26,039 nucleotides of DNA from a virus: IMG/VR virus record IMGVR_UViG_3300028024_000175, positions 1-26,039 of that record. One strand, 5' to 3'. Numbering within the stretch: position 1 is the stretch's first letter; every line of letters begins with the position of its first letter. Shown here in pieces: positions 1 through 6,961 of the stretch. The translations under genes and the position numbers were made by a program. Below the pieces are notes generated by a model that searched no databases, was not told where the DNA came from, and saw only the letters and a list, made by a program, of their open reading frames with translations.

Positions 1-1458
1 CGTCTTCTGCAGGCCCTGCAGAGCAGCTTGGTATTTGGCATTCTCGATTTCGATCTCGCCCTGCACCTCCTGTTGCCCGGTGATGTTGCCGAGCTGTAGT
101 TGGGTCTGGAGGTTGTTCTGCTTGATCGAGAGCAGCGTTTGCGCCTTGCCCTGCGCCGCATCGATCTCCGCCCGGTCCTGCGCCTTTTCGCGGGCATCGT
201 CCAGAGCGTCGAACTGGCGATCGAGTGCATCTTCCTGAGCCCGCAGCTTCTGCTGCTCAGCAAGCTCCTTGGCGGCCTTGTCTCTGTTGTCAGGCGTGTA
301 TTTCTTGTTGCCGCCAGCGGACACCTCTGATGGCCCTGGCGTGCCAAAATTCGCCCGCAGGCGGTTGCCAAGGTTCTTGCCCGAGGTTTCGATGTCGGCA
401 AAGGTACTGGTCCAGGCATTGCGAACGCCAGCGGCGGCCTGTTCGACCGTCTGTTGCGCACCATCGAAGTCGCCGTGCAGGGCCTGAGCGGACGCCTTGC
501 CGAGCAGTCCCACGCCGTCATAGACCGATTTCAGCGTGTCGTAGATGCCGCTAAGCGACCGCACCAGCTGATAGGCGGCGACAAACACCGCATCGAATAC
601 CGAGACGATGACCTTGAAACCCGTCACGATGGGATCGATTGTTGGACCCAGCACGTCGCGCATTTCGGTTGCCAGGGCGGTCAGGGCGGGTGTCAGCGCA
701 TTGCCGAGCTTGACCTGCAGGGTATCGAAGACGATGCCGAGGCTGTTCGATGCCTGTTCGAATTGCTCCGACCGCTCGATCTCATCTTGGGTGGTGGCAC
801 CATAGATCGCCAGCCGCTGGGCCGTCTGGTCATAGACCTCAGCCGTCAGCTTCTGGATCTTGTAGACCTCCTGGGCGCCCCGGCCGAACAGCTCCATGCT
901 GACGAGGTTGCGTTCGGTACCGGCGGAATACTGGTTCAGCACAGCGACGGCGTTCTGCATCAGCTGCTGGCCGCTGACCAGCTGCCCGTTCTGGTCGCGC
1001 GTGGCAACGCCGAGCTGGACGAAACGATCCTCGTTCGCCTTCAGCTGGCGCTCCAGCTTGAACTGCATATTGGTGTATTCGTCGGTACTGACGCCGACCG
1101 TAGCCAGGGCATTGTGCAGGACGTTCGCAGCTCCGGCCGTCGTGCCGAGTTGAAGCGTCATCGCCTCGATGCCTTCATTGAACTCGGCCGCGCCGGAAGC
1201 CAGCTCTTTGATAGACGCCAGGCCTTCCTTGACCTTGTCGAAGGCAAAGGCCGCAACCGCGAGCGCGGCAAGGCCGGTGAAGAGCTCCTCGATCCCGCGT
1301 ACTGCCTCGCCGATGCCACTGACGGATTCGGTCAGGCCGCTGAACTTCTCCTTGATCGTATCGGTCGCCTGGGTGACGGAGGCGGTTGCCTGATTGAGAC
1401 CGCTTTTCAGCTCAGCGGTTTGGGCCCCAATGACAACATCAATTCTATCGTCGGCCAT
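1..1458 (-). CDS. Phage tail tape measure protein (N-terminal part, runs off the window)
   Basis: The leftward frame is open from the ATG at 1458 to the window edge, 486 codons without a stop, so the C-terminal part is missing. The product begins MADDRIDVVIGAQTAELKSG. It is rich in alanine, glutamine and alternating charged residues, with a hydrophobic stretch around residues 60-75 (LFTGLAALAVAAFAFDKV) and a long coiled-coil Gln/Lys/Glu-rich segment towards the window edge, all typical of tape measure proteins that set siphovirus tail length. The ribosome binding site GGAG lies 6-7 bases before the ATG. The gene directly follows the tail assembly chaperone locus, its usual place. A terminator-like hairpin lies only 13 bases upstream of the start. 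The family assignment rests on context plus composition and is firm; subfamily is not resolved. Confidence 0.88.
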   Translation of the reverse strand, partial: MADDRIDVVIGAQTAELKSGLNQATASVTQATDTIKEKFSGLTESVSGIGEAVRGIEELFTGLAALAVAAFAFDKVKEGLASIKELASGAAEFNEGIEAMTLQLGTTAGAANVLHNALATVGVSTDEYTNMQFKLERQLKANEDRFVQLGVATRDQNGQLVSGQQLMQNAVAVLNQYSAGTERNLVSMELFGRGAQEVYKIQKLTAEVYDQTAQRLAIYGATTQDEIERSEQFEQASNSLGIVFDTLQVKLGNALTPALTALATEMRDVLGPTIDPIVTGFKVIVSVFDAVFVAAYQLVRSLSGIYDTLKSVYDGVGLLGKASAQALHGDFDGAQQTVEQAAAGVRNAWTSTFADIETSGKNLGNRLRANFGTPGPSEVSAGGNKKYTPDNRDKAAKELAEQQKLRAQEDALDRQFDALDDAREKAQDRAEIDAAQGKAQTLLSIKQNNLQTQLQLGNITGQQEVQGEIEIENAKYQAALQGLQKT

Positions 1459-1470
1459 AACGGCTCCAAT

Positions 1471-1494
1471 AAAAAACCCCGCCGGAGCAGGGTT
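1471..1494 (-). terminator. Terminator-like hairpin just upstream of the tape measure gene
   Basis: On the minus strand, AACCCTGC pairs with GCGGGGTT around a UCCG loop (8 pairs, one of them G-U), followed by six T residues. The T-run ends 13 bases before the tape measure ATG. This has the form of a Rho-independent terminator, or of an RNA structure controlling tape measure expression. Confidence 0.7.
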
Positions 1495-1521
1495 CTATGA
1501 TTCAGATCGGATGTTTTGGTT

Positions 1522-1929
1522 TTAGGTTTCTCGATGCGGCGTCATCTCGACCCAGCCAAGCTGCATATTTCGCGCAGCCACAAGGCGCCTAGCCCGGATG
1601 GCATAGATGATGCCTGCGATGAAATAAGCCGGCAGGAAGAAGAGGCAAAGCACGAGGATAACAGCTGGGATCCAGAGCTTCTTATAGGCGAAATAGAACG
1701 GCCAAAAGATCAGCGCCCATAGCCACGCATTGCTGACATCTTCGATCTGTCCGGTGATCGGATGCTTGAAATACGTGCCGCCCGGCACGGTCCCGGGACT
1801 GCTGGTCTGGGCTATCACCGTCTTCGGTCGCCGAACAATTGCCCGGATTACGAAGAACGCCACGATCAGAATTATCGCCATCGGCGCGAAGCTGCCGATT
1901 ACCGAATAGATATCAGCTTGATGATTCAC
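1522..1929 (-). CDS. Small phage membrane protein between tail chaperone and tape measure
   Basis: This encodes 135 residues. I place the start at the GTG at 1929, which overlaps the stop of the frameshifted chaperone frame as GTGA and has AGGGAGG 7 bases upstream. A longer reading from an ATG at 2061 would overlap the chaperone extension and is unlikely. Hydrophobic segments lie at about residues 11-31, 69-85 and 87-112, with WALIFWPFYFAYKKLW between them and an Arg-rich end. The middle resembles DUF2628-like small membrane proteins (aromatic helix followed by a Lys/Trp turn). A membrane protein is unusual between the chaperone and tape measure genes. It could act in superinfection exclusion, in virion-borne DNA entry, or be a lysogenic cargo gene. 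Function is not established. Confidence 0.75.
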   Translation of the reverse strand: MNHQADIYSVIGSFAPMAIILIVAFFVIRAIVRRPKTVIAQTSSPGTVPGGTYFKHPITGQIEDVSNAWLWALIFWPFYFAYKKLWIPAVILVLCLFFLPAYFIAGIIYAIRARRLVAARNMQLGWVEMTPHRET

Positions 1930-2473
1930 CCAGGCCTCCCTAGCGCCATCAGTTCCGCCAGGCCGCCACTGGTATTGTTCGTGGCGGCCACTGCCCTGGC
2001 GGGGGGCTTGTAGCCCACATAGGCAGCGAGAAGTATATGGGTCGGCGGACGCTGGCTCCAATAGGAATGCATTGCCGTCAGGCGGGGTAGCGTTAACTGG
2101 TCGACCTCATCCCACGTCCAGCCTGTGCACGCTATGACATGGGCGTAGAGGGCATCCCAGTCTACTGGCCCCCCGCCACCGCTTCCCCCGAGGAAACGAG
2201 TCCGGACAACGACTTGAGGGCCTTCATCGCATCAGCGGCCGTGCGGCTGTCGAGCAGGTCCTCCAGCTGATCCTTGGTCATGTCCGGATAGTTCCGGCTG
2301 AACGAGGCGTGCAGCAGTTCGATCACCGCGTCAAGCTGGCTGATCACGCCGCCGCCCTGGTTCAGGGTCTCGAAGATCGGCGCCAACTTCTTCAGCTGCC
2401 GGATCGTCAGGGGCGCCAAGGTGTATTCCTGGCCGCCCAGCTTTACGGCAATGCCGTCAATCAAATCAGGCAT
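1926..2473 (-). CDS. Tail assembly chaperone G-T fusion, made by -1 frameshift
   Basis: If ribosomes slip -1 at the G GGG GGC heptamer (2168-2174), the chaperone frame continues for 80 more codons to a TGA at 1926-1928, giving about 182 residues instead of 103. The added part begins PVDWDALYAHVIACTGWTWD and has the short helical, Trp-rich form of phage GT extensions, with no start codon or ribosome site of its own. In lambda and most siphoviruses the T part binds tail tube subunits while the G part coats the tape measure protein. Both products should be made in a fixed ratio. The shift is inferred from the heptamer, the open -1 frame and the gene position. Confidence 0.8.
2162..2473 (-). CDS. 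Tail assembly chaperone, unshifted product (G-like)
   Basis: This encodes 103 residues, starting at ATG 2473 with GGAG 6 bases upstream; the start lies 3 bases after the stop of the tail tube gene. The sequence (MPDLIDGIAVKLGGQEYTLA, then PLTIRQLKKLAP and a helical body) matches the small chaperones encoded between tail tube and tape measure. These coat the tape measure protein during tail assembly and are not part of the finished virion. The unshifted frame ends at TAG immediately after the slippery heptamer. Confidence 0.85.
   Translation of the reverse strand: MPDLIDGIAVKLGGQEYTLAPLTIRQLKKLAPIFETLNQGGGVISQLDAVIELLHASFSRNYPDMTKDQLEDLLDSRTAADAMKALKSLSGLVSSGEAVAGGQ
2168..2174 (-). promoter_or_regulatory. 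Programmed -1 ribosomal frameshift site (GGGGGGC)
   Basis: In the zero frame the codons are GCG GGG GGC CAG TAG. The heptamer G GGG GGC fits the X XXY YYZ rule exactly, so both tRNAs can re-pair one base back. The zero-frame stop follows one codon later and the -1 frame is open for 80 codons. Confidence 0.82.
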
Positions 2474-2476
2474 TTA

Positions 2477-3220
2477 TCACTCCGAGGTCGAATAGGTCAT
2501 GAGATTGTTCGACGCATCGCAGAAGCAGTCGAAGTCGATCTCGGGGATCATCCAGTCTTCAAGCTTGGTCTGAAGGCTGAACTTGTTGGAGACGCAGGCC
2601 AGCATCTTGATGGTGTTGACCGAGCCGTTGATGCCCGCATTGAACATCAGCTGGAAGGTCGGCTGGACGCCCAGCAGCGGGTTGCTAACGGTTGTCTTCT
2701 GCTGCGACAAGGTGCCGGTGCTGGTGTAGGAGTAGCTGATCAGCACGGTCTTGGTGGTATCGGCGGTGTTGAAGGTATAGACGCCACCGGCGCTGACCGA
2801 ATACTGGCCGGCTGCCGGGGTCGCGGCCACCTTTGTCAGCGGCAGACCGGTCGCCGAGTAGAAGACGCCCAGGTCGTCGGCGAAGGTCGCCGCATTGGCG
2901 ACGGTGACCTGGAACGGGGTGGTGGGGACGACGCCGACTTCGTTGTTGGCGATGCTCAGCAGGCCGACAGCGGTTGTCGTGCCGAATAGGATATCGTTCA
3001 GCTGCCGGCCGAAGATGCGGGCGAACTTGGCCTTACCGCTGACCTTGGCCGTGCCGCGCCCGACCGCGACCGGGAACTGATACTGGCCATAGAGGGGCTT
3101 ATTGCTGAACGAGATGTCGATCGAGCCTTCCTGCAGGATGCCGAACGGCAGCGGGGTTGATGCAGCAACATCGGTCCGCGTGGCCCACATGGAGCCCGAG
3201 CCAAAGATGAAATCAGACAT
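2477..3220 (-). CDS. Major tail tube protein
   Basis: This encodes 247 residues, with ATG at 3220 and GGAG 8 bases upstream. It begins MSDFIFGSGSMWATRTD. The body is beta-rich with Thr/Ser/Ala-rich strands, and the segment GILQEGSIDISFSNKPLYGQ is typical of siphovirus tail tube proteins. A central region at about residues 95-175 looks like an inserted small beta domain. The position, between the tail terminator-like gene and the chaperone, is the canonical tube position. Lack of a second sheath-like gene suggests a non-contractile tail. Confidence 0.82.
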   Translation of the reverse strand: MSDFIFGSGSMWATRTDVAASTPLPFGILQEGSIDISFSNKPLYGQYQFPVAVGRGTAKVSGKAKFARIFGRQLNDILFGTTTAVGLLSIANNEVGVVPTTPFQVTVANAATFADDLGVFYSATGLPLTKVAATPAAGQYSVSAGGVYTFNTADTTKTVLISYSYTSTGTLSQQKTTVSNPLLGVQPTFQLMFNAGINGSVNTIKMLACVSNKFSLQTKLEDWMIPEIDFDCFCDASNNLMTYSTSE

Positions 3221-3225
3221 GGGGC

Positions 3226-3435
3226 TTACTCCTCGATTGCCTGGAGCAGCTTGGCCTTGAGAGCGTCGAGGCTGCTGGTCAGGTGGTTGTAGGCGGCGGT
3301 GGTCTGGGCGACCGGGCTGCCGTGGATGTGCTCGCTGACCCAGGCATTGACGGCGTCGCTGATCTTGTCGGCCGTGGTTGGCGCAGCAGTGGTCTCGGCG
3401 GGTAGCTGAGCTACCGCCGTTTCATCGTTCGGCAT
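3226..3435 (-). CDS. Small phage protein upstream of tail tube
   Basis: This encodes 69 residues (MPNDETAVAQLPAETTAAP at the start). The ATG at 3435 has GGAG 6 bases upstream. A longer frame from 3540 would overlap the tail terminator-like gene and lacks a ribosome site. The N-terminal third is Ala/Thr/Glu-rich and probably disordered. The C-terminal half is helical and ends LDALKAKLLQAIEE. It sits in the tail operon 5 bases before the tube gene. Function not recognised; similar short proteins are common at this place in prophages. Confidence 0.7.
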   Translation of the reverse strand: MPNDETAVAQLPAETTAAPTTADKISDAVNAWVSEHIHGSPVAQTTAAYNHLTSSLDALKAKLLQAIEE

Positions 3436-3449
3436 GGGTGTCTCCGGGG

Positions 3450-3890
3450 TTAGGGAACGAGGATCGAAATCGGAATGATGGCGATCGACTGTTCGCCGAG
3501 GGCGCCGTCGAAGACCTCGACCTCGCCATCGAGCCAGCAATGGCTGACCATGCCGCCGAGGGTCTGGACGTTCTGCATGAGGTCACTGCCGGGGCCGGGG
3601 CCGAGTGACTTTTCGATAGCGTCCATCAGGTCATTCAGCTTCGTCGCCGGGATCACATTCGGATCGGCGCCAGTATTGACATAGAGATAGACCTCAGCCC
3701 TCAGCAGCCACTTGGGCGGCAAGCCGCGACCGGTTTGCTGGGGCTCTTGGTTGCTCTGGACCATGAATAGCGCGGGCTGTACGCTGACAGTCGACCAGTG
3801 CTCCAGCCGTCGGCTTGCGCTGACGATGCCGGGGATCTGCACCAGCAGGCCAAAGAGTGCCGCATAGACGGTCTCGCGCGGAACATTCAC
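3450..3890 (-). CDS. Tail terminator/completion-like protein
   Basis: This encodes 146 residues starting MNVPRETVYAALFGLLVQIP, then SASRRLEHWSTV and QPALFMVQ. This N-terminal pattern of a helix, a short loop and a paired strand, with a C-terminal beta strand IAIIPISILVP, matches small phage proteins (lambda U / tail terminator type) placed between the gp10-like protein and the tube protein. It overlaps the upstream gene by 4 bases (ATGA type), so translation is probably coupled. Such proteins cap the growing tail and join it to the head. The assignment rests on position plus general pattern. Confidence 0.72.
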   Translation of the reverse strand: MNVPRETVYAALFGLLVQIPGIVSASRRLEHWSTVSVQPALFMVQSNQEPQQTGRGLPPKWLLRAEVYLYVNTGADPNVIPATKLNDLMDAIEKSLGPGPGSDLMQNVQTLGGMVSHCWLDGEVEVFDGALGEQSIAIIPISILVP

Positions 3891-4369
3891 GGCCGGATCG
3901 CCTGTTGCAATGCACTCGATAGGCCGGCGCGGATCTCTGGCGCCATATCCTGCAGGGCGGTGCGCAGGAACGAATGGGCTGGGTAGCTGACCTCGCGGGT
4001 GAAGGCCCTGACGGTCACGGAGACCGGGCTGATCGGGCGACCGAACGCCTGCTTGATCTGCCGCAGATGCTCTTTGACGCTCTCGGTTCCGGTGAAGCCG
4101 TATTCGTGCCGCGCCGCATATTCGACGTTCGTGCCGACCGAGGCGGTGATCTCGGTCACGCCTTGGTTGAGGCGGTAATTGATCGACCTCGACAGTGTGC
4201 CGGTGCGGCGCTTCAGTACCTGCCCGGACAGCTTATCGGTCTTGATCTTGGCTTGCAGGCCGACCGCCAGGCGTGTCACGGCGGCGGTCAGGGTGGCTTG
4301 CGTCCTGGCCGGCAGCTCGCGCAACCGGGCGACAACGCGCTCGTCGCCAACGATATAGCCATTGATCAT
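3887..4369 (-). CDS. HK97 gp10-like head-tail protein
   Basis: This encodes 160 residues. The segments TGTLSRSINYR, VGTNVEYAARHEYG and PAHSFLRTALQDM are hallmarks of the HK97 gp10 / minor tail Z family (an RRTGTL-type turn, the YA..HE.G strand, and the final R.FLR.AL helix). These proteins act at the head-tail joint. It overlaps the connector gene by 4 bases and the terminator-like gene by 4 bases, a tightly coupled operon. Confidence 0.88.
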   Translation of the reverse strand: MINGYIVGDERVVARLRELPARTQATLTAAVTRLAVGLQAKIKTDKLSGQVLKRRTGTLSRSINYRLNQGVTEITASVGTNVEYAARHEYGFTGTESVKEHLRQIKQAFGRPISPVSVTVRAFTREVSYPAHSFLRTALQDMAPEIRAGLSSALQQAIRP

Positions 4370-4920
4370 GCCTGGATGACCTTCTGATAGCTGTAGAGCA
4401 AGGTCCGCACGTCAGACGGCATGTCCTTCATGCTGTAGGTCGTGGTCTCGGCGCCGATCGCCTGCGATGACTTGCCGATCCAGGCGCGCTCGCGGTAGCG
4501 CGTTGAGACGACCTCGATGCAGGCCTGCGCCAGATCCTCCGGGATCGAGGCAAAGCCCGCGGTATAGCTCACCGCCACGTTCTGGAATCCCCTCGTGAAG
4601 CTGTAACCGCGCAGATAAAGCAGCTCGCCGTCGGTCACATAGCCGTTGACGGTCGGGCCGGTCGAGGCGGGAATCGTCTGGCCGTCCACCGTCACGCTGG
4701 CGATCGCCGTCACCGGATAGTTCGGCATCGCCATCCGGTTCATGCCGACGCCGTTATAGACCTCGCTGTAGCTCTGGCTCAGCAGGTCACGCGAAATGAC
4801 CCTCTGCATGAACTGGCTGCATGCCGTGATGAGACGCGACAACATCTCATCGTCGTCGCTCGTGGTCTGCTTGAGCCACGCCTTGACGTCGGGCAGGGTC
4901 GTGAAGTCGCCAGCGGTCAT
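4366..4920 (-). CDS. gp6-like head-tail connector (adaptor)
   Basis: This encodes 184 residues. The N-terminal helical part (PDVKAWLKQTTSDDDEMLSR, then LITACSQFMQRVISR) and the central pattern YPVTAIASVTVDG, LYLRGYSFTRGF and VAVSYTAGFASIPEDLAQAC are those of phage gp6-like connector proteins, which dock under the portal after packaging. The YxxGF and P.DL.QA motifs are highly characteristic. It lies two genes after the capsid gene, as in HK97-like phages. Confidence 0.92.
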   Translation of the reverse strand: MTAGDFTTLPDVKAWLKQTTSDDDEMLSRLITACSQFMQRVISRDLLSQSYSEVYNGVGMNRMAMPNYPVTAIASVTVDGQTIPASTGPTVNGYVTDGELLYLRGYSFTRGFQNVAVSYTAGFASIPEDLAQACIEVVSTRYRERAWIGKSSQAIGAETTTYSMKDMPSDVRTLLYSYQKVIQA

Positions 4921-4925
4921 GAGGG

Positions 4926-5246
4926 TTACTGCTTGCCGGCTGCCTTGGCGGCCTCTGCGTTGGCGGTATCCTTGGCCGCTTTCGCTGCTGCTTCGTCGGC
5001 TTCCCGCTTCGCATCGGCTGCAGCCTTGTCAGCGGCGTCCGCATCCGCCTTGGCTTTCGCTTTGGCCTCGGCAGCCAGTTGCTGCTTGGTCTTGACCTCT
5101 GCCTCGGCAAAGCCAAACGGGTGCATCTCGGCCAGGAACCGAGCTGCCTTCTCGTCCGGCACATCGAAAGTGCCATCTTCGCTGATGCCGATTTCGTTGC
5201 CGTCAACAGAGATCGAGCTGATGCTCTCGGGGCCTTTGAGTTTCAT
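4926..5246 (-). CDS. Small Ala/Lys-rich head-region protein
   Basis: This encodes 106 residues. The ATG at 5246 has GGAG 6 bases upstream, so I prefer it to the start at 5258. The first 45 residues (beginning MKLKGPESISSISVDG) form a small beta domain ending FDVPDEKAARFLAEMHPFGF. The rest is a long Ala/Lys/Asp/Glu repeat-like helix (about residues 50-106), probably coiled coil. Proteins with a 'VPDE.AA.FL...GF' end are often found between the capsid and connector genes; some may decorate or close the head. The low-complexity tail may have expanded by codon repeats. Function is unknown. Confidence 0.72.
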   Translation of the reverse strand: MKLKGPESISSISVDGNEIGISEDGTFDVPDEKAARFLAEMHPFGFAEAEVKTKQQLAAEAKAKAKADADAADKAAADAKREADEAAAKAAKDTANAEAAKAAGKQ

Positions 5247-5271
5247 GATGGTCTCCACGCTGTAGAAATGC

Positions 5272-5295
5272 GGGCGGCAGCCGAAGCCGCCGCCC
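5272..5295 (-). terminator. Very stable cUUCGg hairpin after the capsid gene
   Basis: On the minus strand GGGCGGCGGC pairs with GCUGCCGCCC (10 pairs, one G-U) around a UUCG tetraloop closed by C-G. Only three T residues follow shortly after, so it may be a weak terminator or an mRNA-protecting 3' structure for the capsid transcript. Confidence 0.6.
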
Positions 5296-5326
5296 AGGCT
5301 TCTGGGAGAAACAACGGTGACTGAGA

Positions 5327-6838
5327 TCAGCCGTTGGCGATGTTGGTGATAACCGCCATGGAGGGCGGAAAATAGTGCTGCAGCACTTCGTCCGCATAGA
5401 CACCGTATTCATACTTGCGGGTCTTCAGCGGCCATTCGAGTTGATAATAATCCTGCCTGCAGAGAACGCGGCGGACGCTGGCGACATTCGACAGCGGGTA
5501 AGGCAGCTCTTCGGTATCGAACAGCACCGTGCCCGGCGTCAGGTTCGGATGGATGCCGATCGGGATTTCCTTCATTCCTTCCATCGTGAACTTGTTGAGG
5601 TAGGACCGCACGGCGACGCCGCCGGCGATCATGCCCTGCTCCGCGTTGAACACGAAACGCTGAGCGGCCGTCGACGGGGCGGCCAGGATCTTCTTGCCGA
5701 CGTTGTTCATCTCCTGGGATGCAACCCAGATCTTCGACGGTGACAGCCGGTAATTGTCCCAAAGCGCCTGCAGGACCTTGTCGAACTCGACGATGCCACC
5801 GGCATTGTCGCTGGTCAGCGGCGTGCCGGCGCCGATCGTGCCGGTGGGCTGCACCAGGATGTAAGCACCCGAACCCGGCTTAAATGCCTGGGTGAGCAGG
5901 CCATCGAACACCAAGCCGTTCTGGGAGTTGTCATTGGTGCCGAGAGAGGCCGCTGTCTGCGTGCCGGCCGCGGTTGCCGTGATGACGATCGAGTTAATGC
6001 TGGTGATGGCACCGAGCACTTCCGAGCCGGACGCACCCCAGAACCACGCATAGCCAACCGCACCGTTGACCGCTGCGACACTGGCGGCGATGCTGCCAGC
6101 CGAGCCGGACGCGACGGTTGCCGAAGCCGCAACTGACTTCTTGGCCGAGCCGCCGCCGTAGGTATCGCTGGTGCCATCCGCATTGGGCCGGGTAACGGCT
6201 GCACGGATGCCGCCGGCGACGCTGCCGGTCAGCATGGCATCCAGCGTCAGAGCGACGCAGATGACCGAGTAGGTCGCAGCCGCCAGCGATCCGCCGGTGA
6301 TCGCACCAACAGCGGTCGGGGTCGGCGTGGTGCCCAGCGCCAGGCTGGTATTGCCACCCAGGAGCACCTTCTCTTCGCCGATCATCAGGCCGCGAAGCAG
6401 GCCCTGCACCGCGCGGGCGCGGACATCGTCGAAGGTCTGGCCCGCATATTGGGCTTCGAAGGTCACGTAATCTTCCATGCCGATGCCACGGAAGGCCGCG
6501 AAGTAATCGGCCGTCGAGCTGGCTTGCACGCCGCCGCGGTTGCCTTCGGAGACACCAATGGCGAGCGAGCCGGTGTTGATGCCGGTGATGGCGCGCCAGT
6601 TGGCCTGGATGCCGACACCTCCGGTCACGCGCGGGATGCTGTTGCGTAGCGGCGTGATGACCGGATAGAGCAGCTTAGCCGGGGCTTCCAGGCTATATGC
6701 ATTCAGGCCGGATACGGCCGAACCGGGCTGCACCCAGGCTTTCGCCAAAGCGCTGTTGAGGATGTCGTTGTTCGGAGCTGCCATCGCCTCCTTGAGGAGA
6801 CGCAGCGTTTCAGCAACGTTATTGATCGGGGCGTTCAT
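5327..6838 (-). CDS. Major capsid protein with an inserted beta domain
   Basis: This encodes 503 residues. I choose the ATG at 6838 (MNAPINNVAETL) because GGAG lies 8 bases upstream; the ATG at 6850 has none. The N-terminal part and the C-terminal part (from FDKVLQALWDNYRLSPSKIW, then GVAVRSYLNKFTMEG, to the end YFPPSMAVITNIANG) read as an HK97-fold coat protein. Residues about 170-310 are a Ser/Thr/Gly/Ala-rich beta region (ATYSVICVALTLDAM, GYAWFWGASGSEVLG) like an Ig or fibronectin-type insertion, which would be displayed on the outside of the head. The gene follows the protease gene and is preceded by a terminator-like hairpin and followed by a very stable one. Confidence 0.85.
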   Translation of the reverse strand: MNAPINNVAETLRLLKEAMAAPNNDILNSALAKAWVQPGSAVSGLNAYSLEAPAKLLYPVITPLRNSIPRVTGGVGIQANWRAITGINTGSLAIGVSEGNRGGVQASSTADYFAAFRGIGMEDYVTFEAQYAGQTFDDVRARAVQGLLRGLMIGEEKVLLGGNTSLALGTTPTPTAVGAITGGSLAAATYSVICVALTLDAMLTGSVAGGIRAAVTRPNADGTSDTYGGGSAKKSVAASATVASGSAGSIAASVAAVNGAVGYAWFWGASGSEVLGAITSINSIVITATAAGTQTAASLGTNDNSQNGLVFDGLLTQAFKPGSGAYILVQPTGTIGAGTPLTSDNAGGIVEFDKVLQALWDNYRLSPSKIWVASQEMNNVGKKILAAPSTAAQRFVFNAEQGMIAGGVAVRSYLNKFTMEGMKEIPIGIHPNLTPGTVLFDTEELPYPLSNVASVRRVLCRQDYYQLEWPLKTRKYEYGVYADEVLQHYFPPSMAVITNIANG

Positions 6839-6855
6839 GATTAGCTCCATGAATC

Positions 6856-6878
6856 AAAAAGCCCGCACGGAGCGGGCT
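6856..6878 (-). terminator. Terminator-like hairpin just upstream of the capsid gene
   Basis: On the minus strand AGCCCGC pairs with GCGGGCT around TCCGT and is followed by a T-run. The structure ends 18 bases before the capsid ATG. A second, looser pairing GGGTGCC/GGCACCC lies just upstream (about 6879-6917). It has full terminator form inside what should be one late operon. Confidence 0.75.
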
Positions 6879-6961
6879 GGGTGCCTTGCCGAAGGGCGCT
6901 AAGGGCGTGGGCACCCGTCCCCGGGGCCGCTAGACCGTCTCCGGCCTGATGGTGAATCCTG

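Noticed and set aside
454-1500. A 348-codon rightward open frame across the tape measure gene
   Set aside because: Shadow of the leftward tape measure frame, which is open to the window edge and has the expected composition and start site.
1930-2061. An N-terminal extension of the small membrane protein to an ATG at 2061
   Set aside because: It would overlap the frameshifted chaperone extension and its residues are Arg/Gly-rich without pattern; a GTG with a strong ribosome site exists at 1929.
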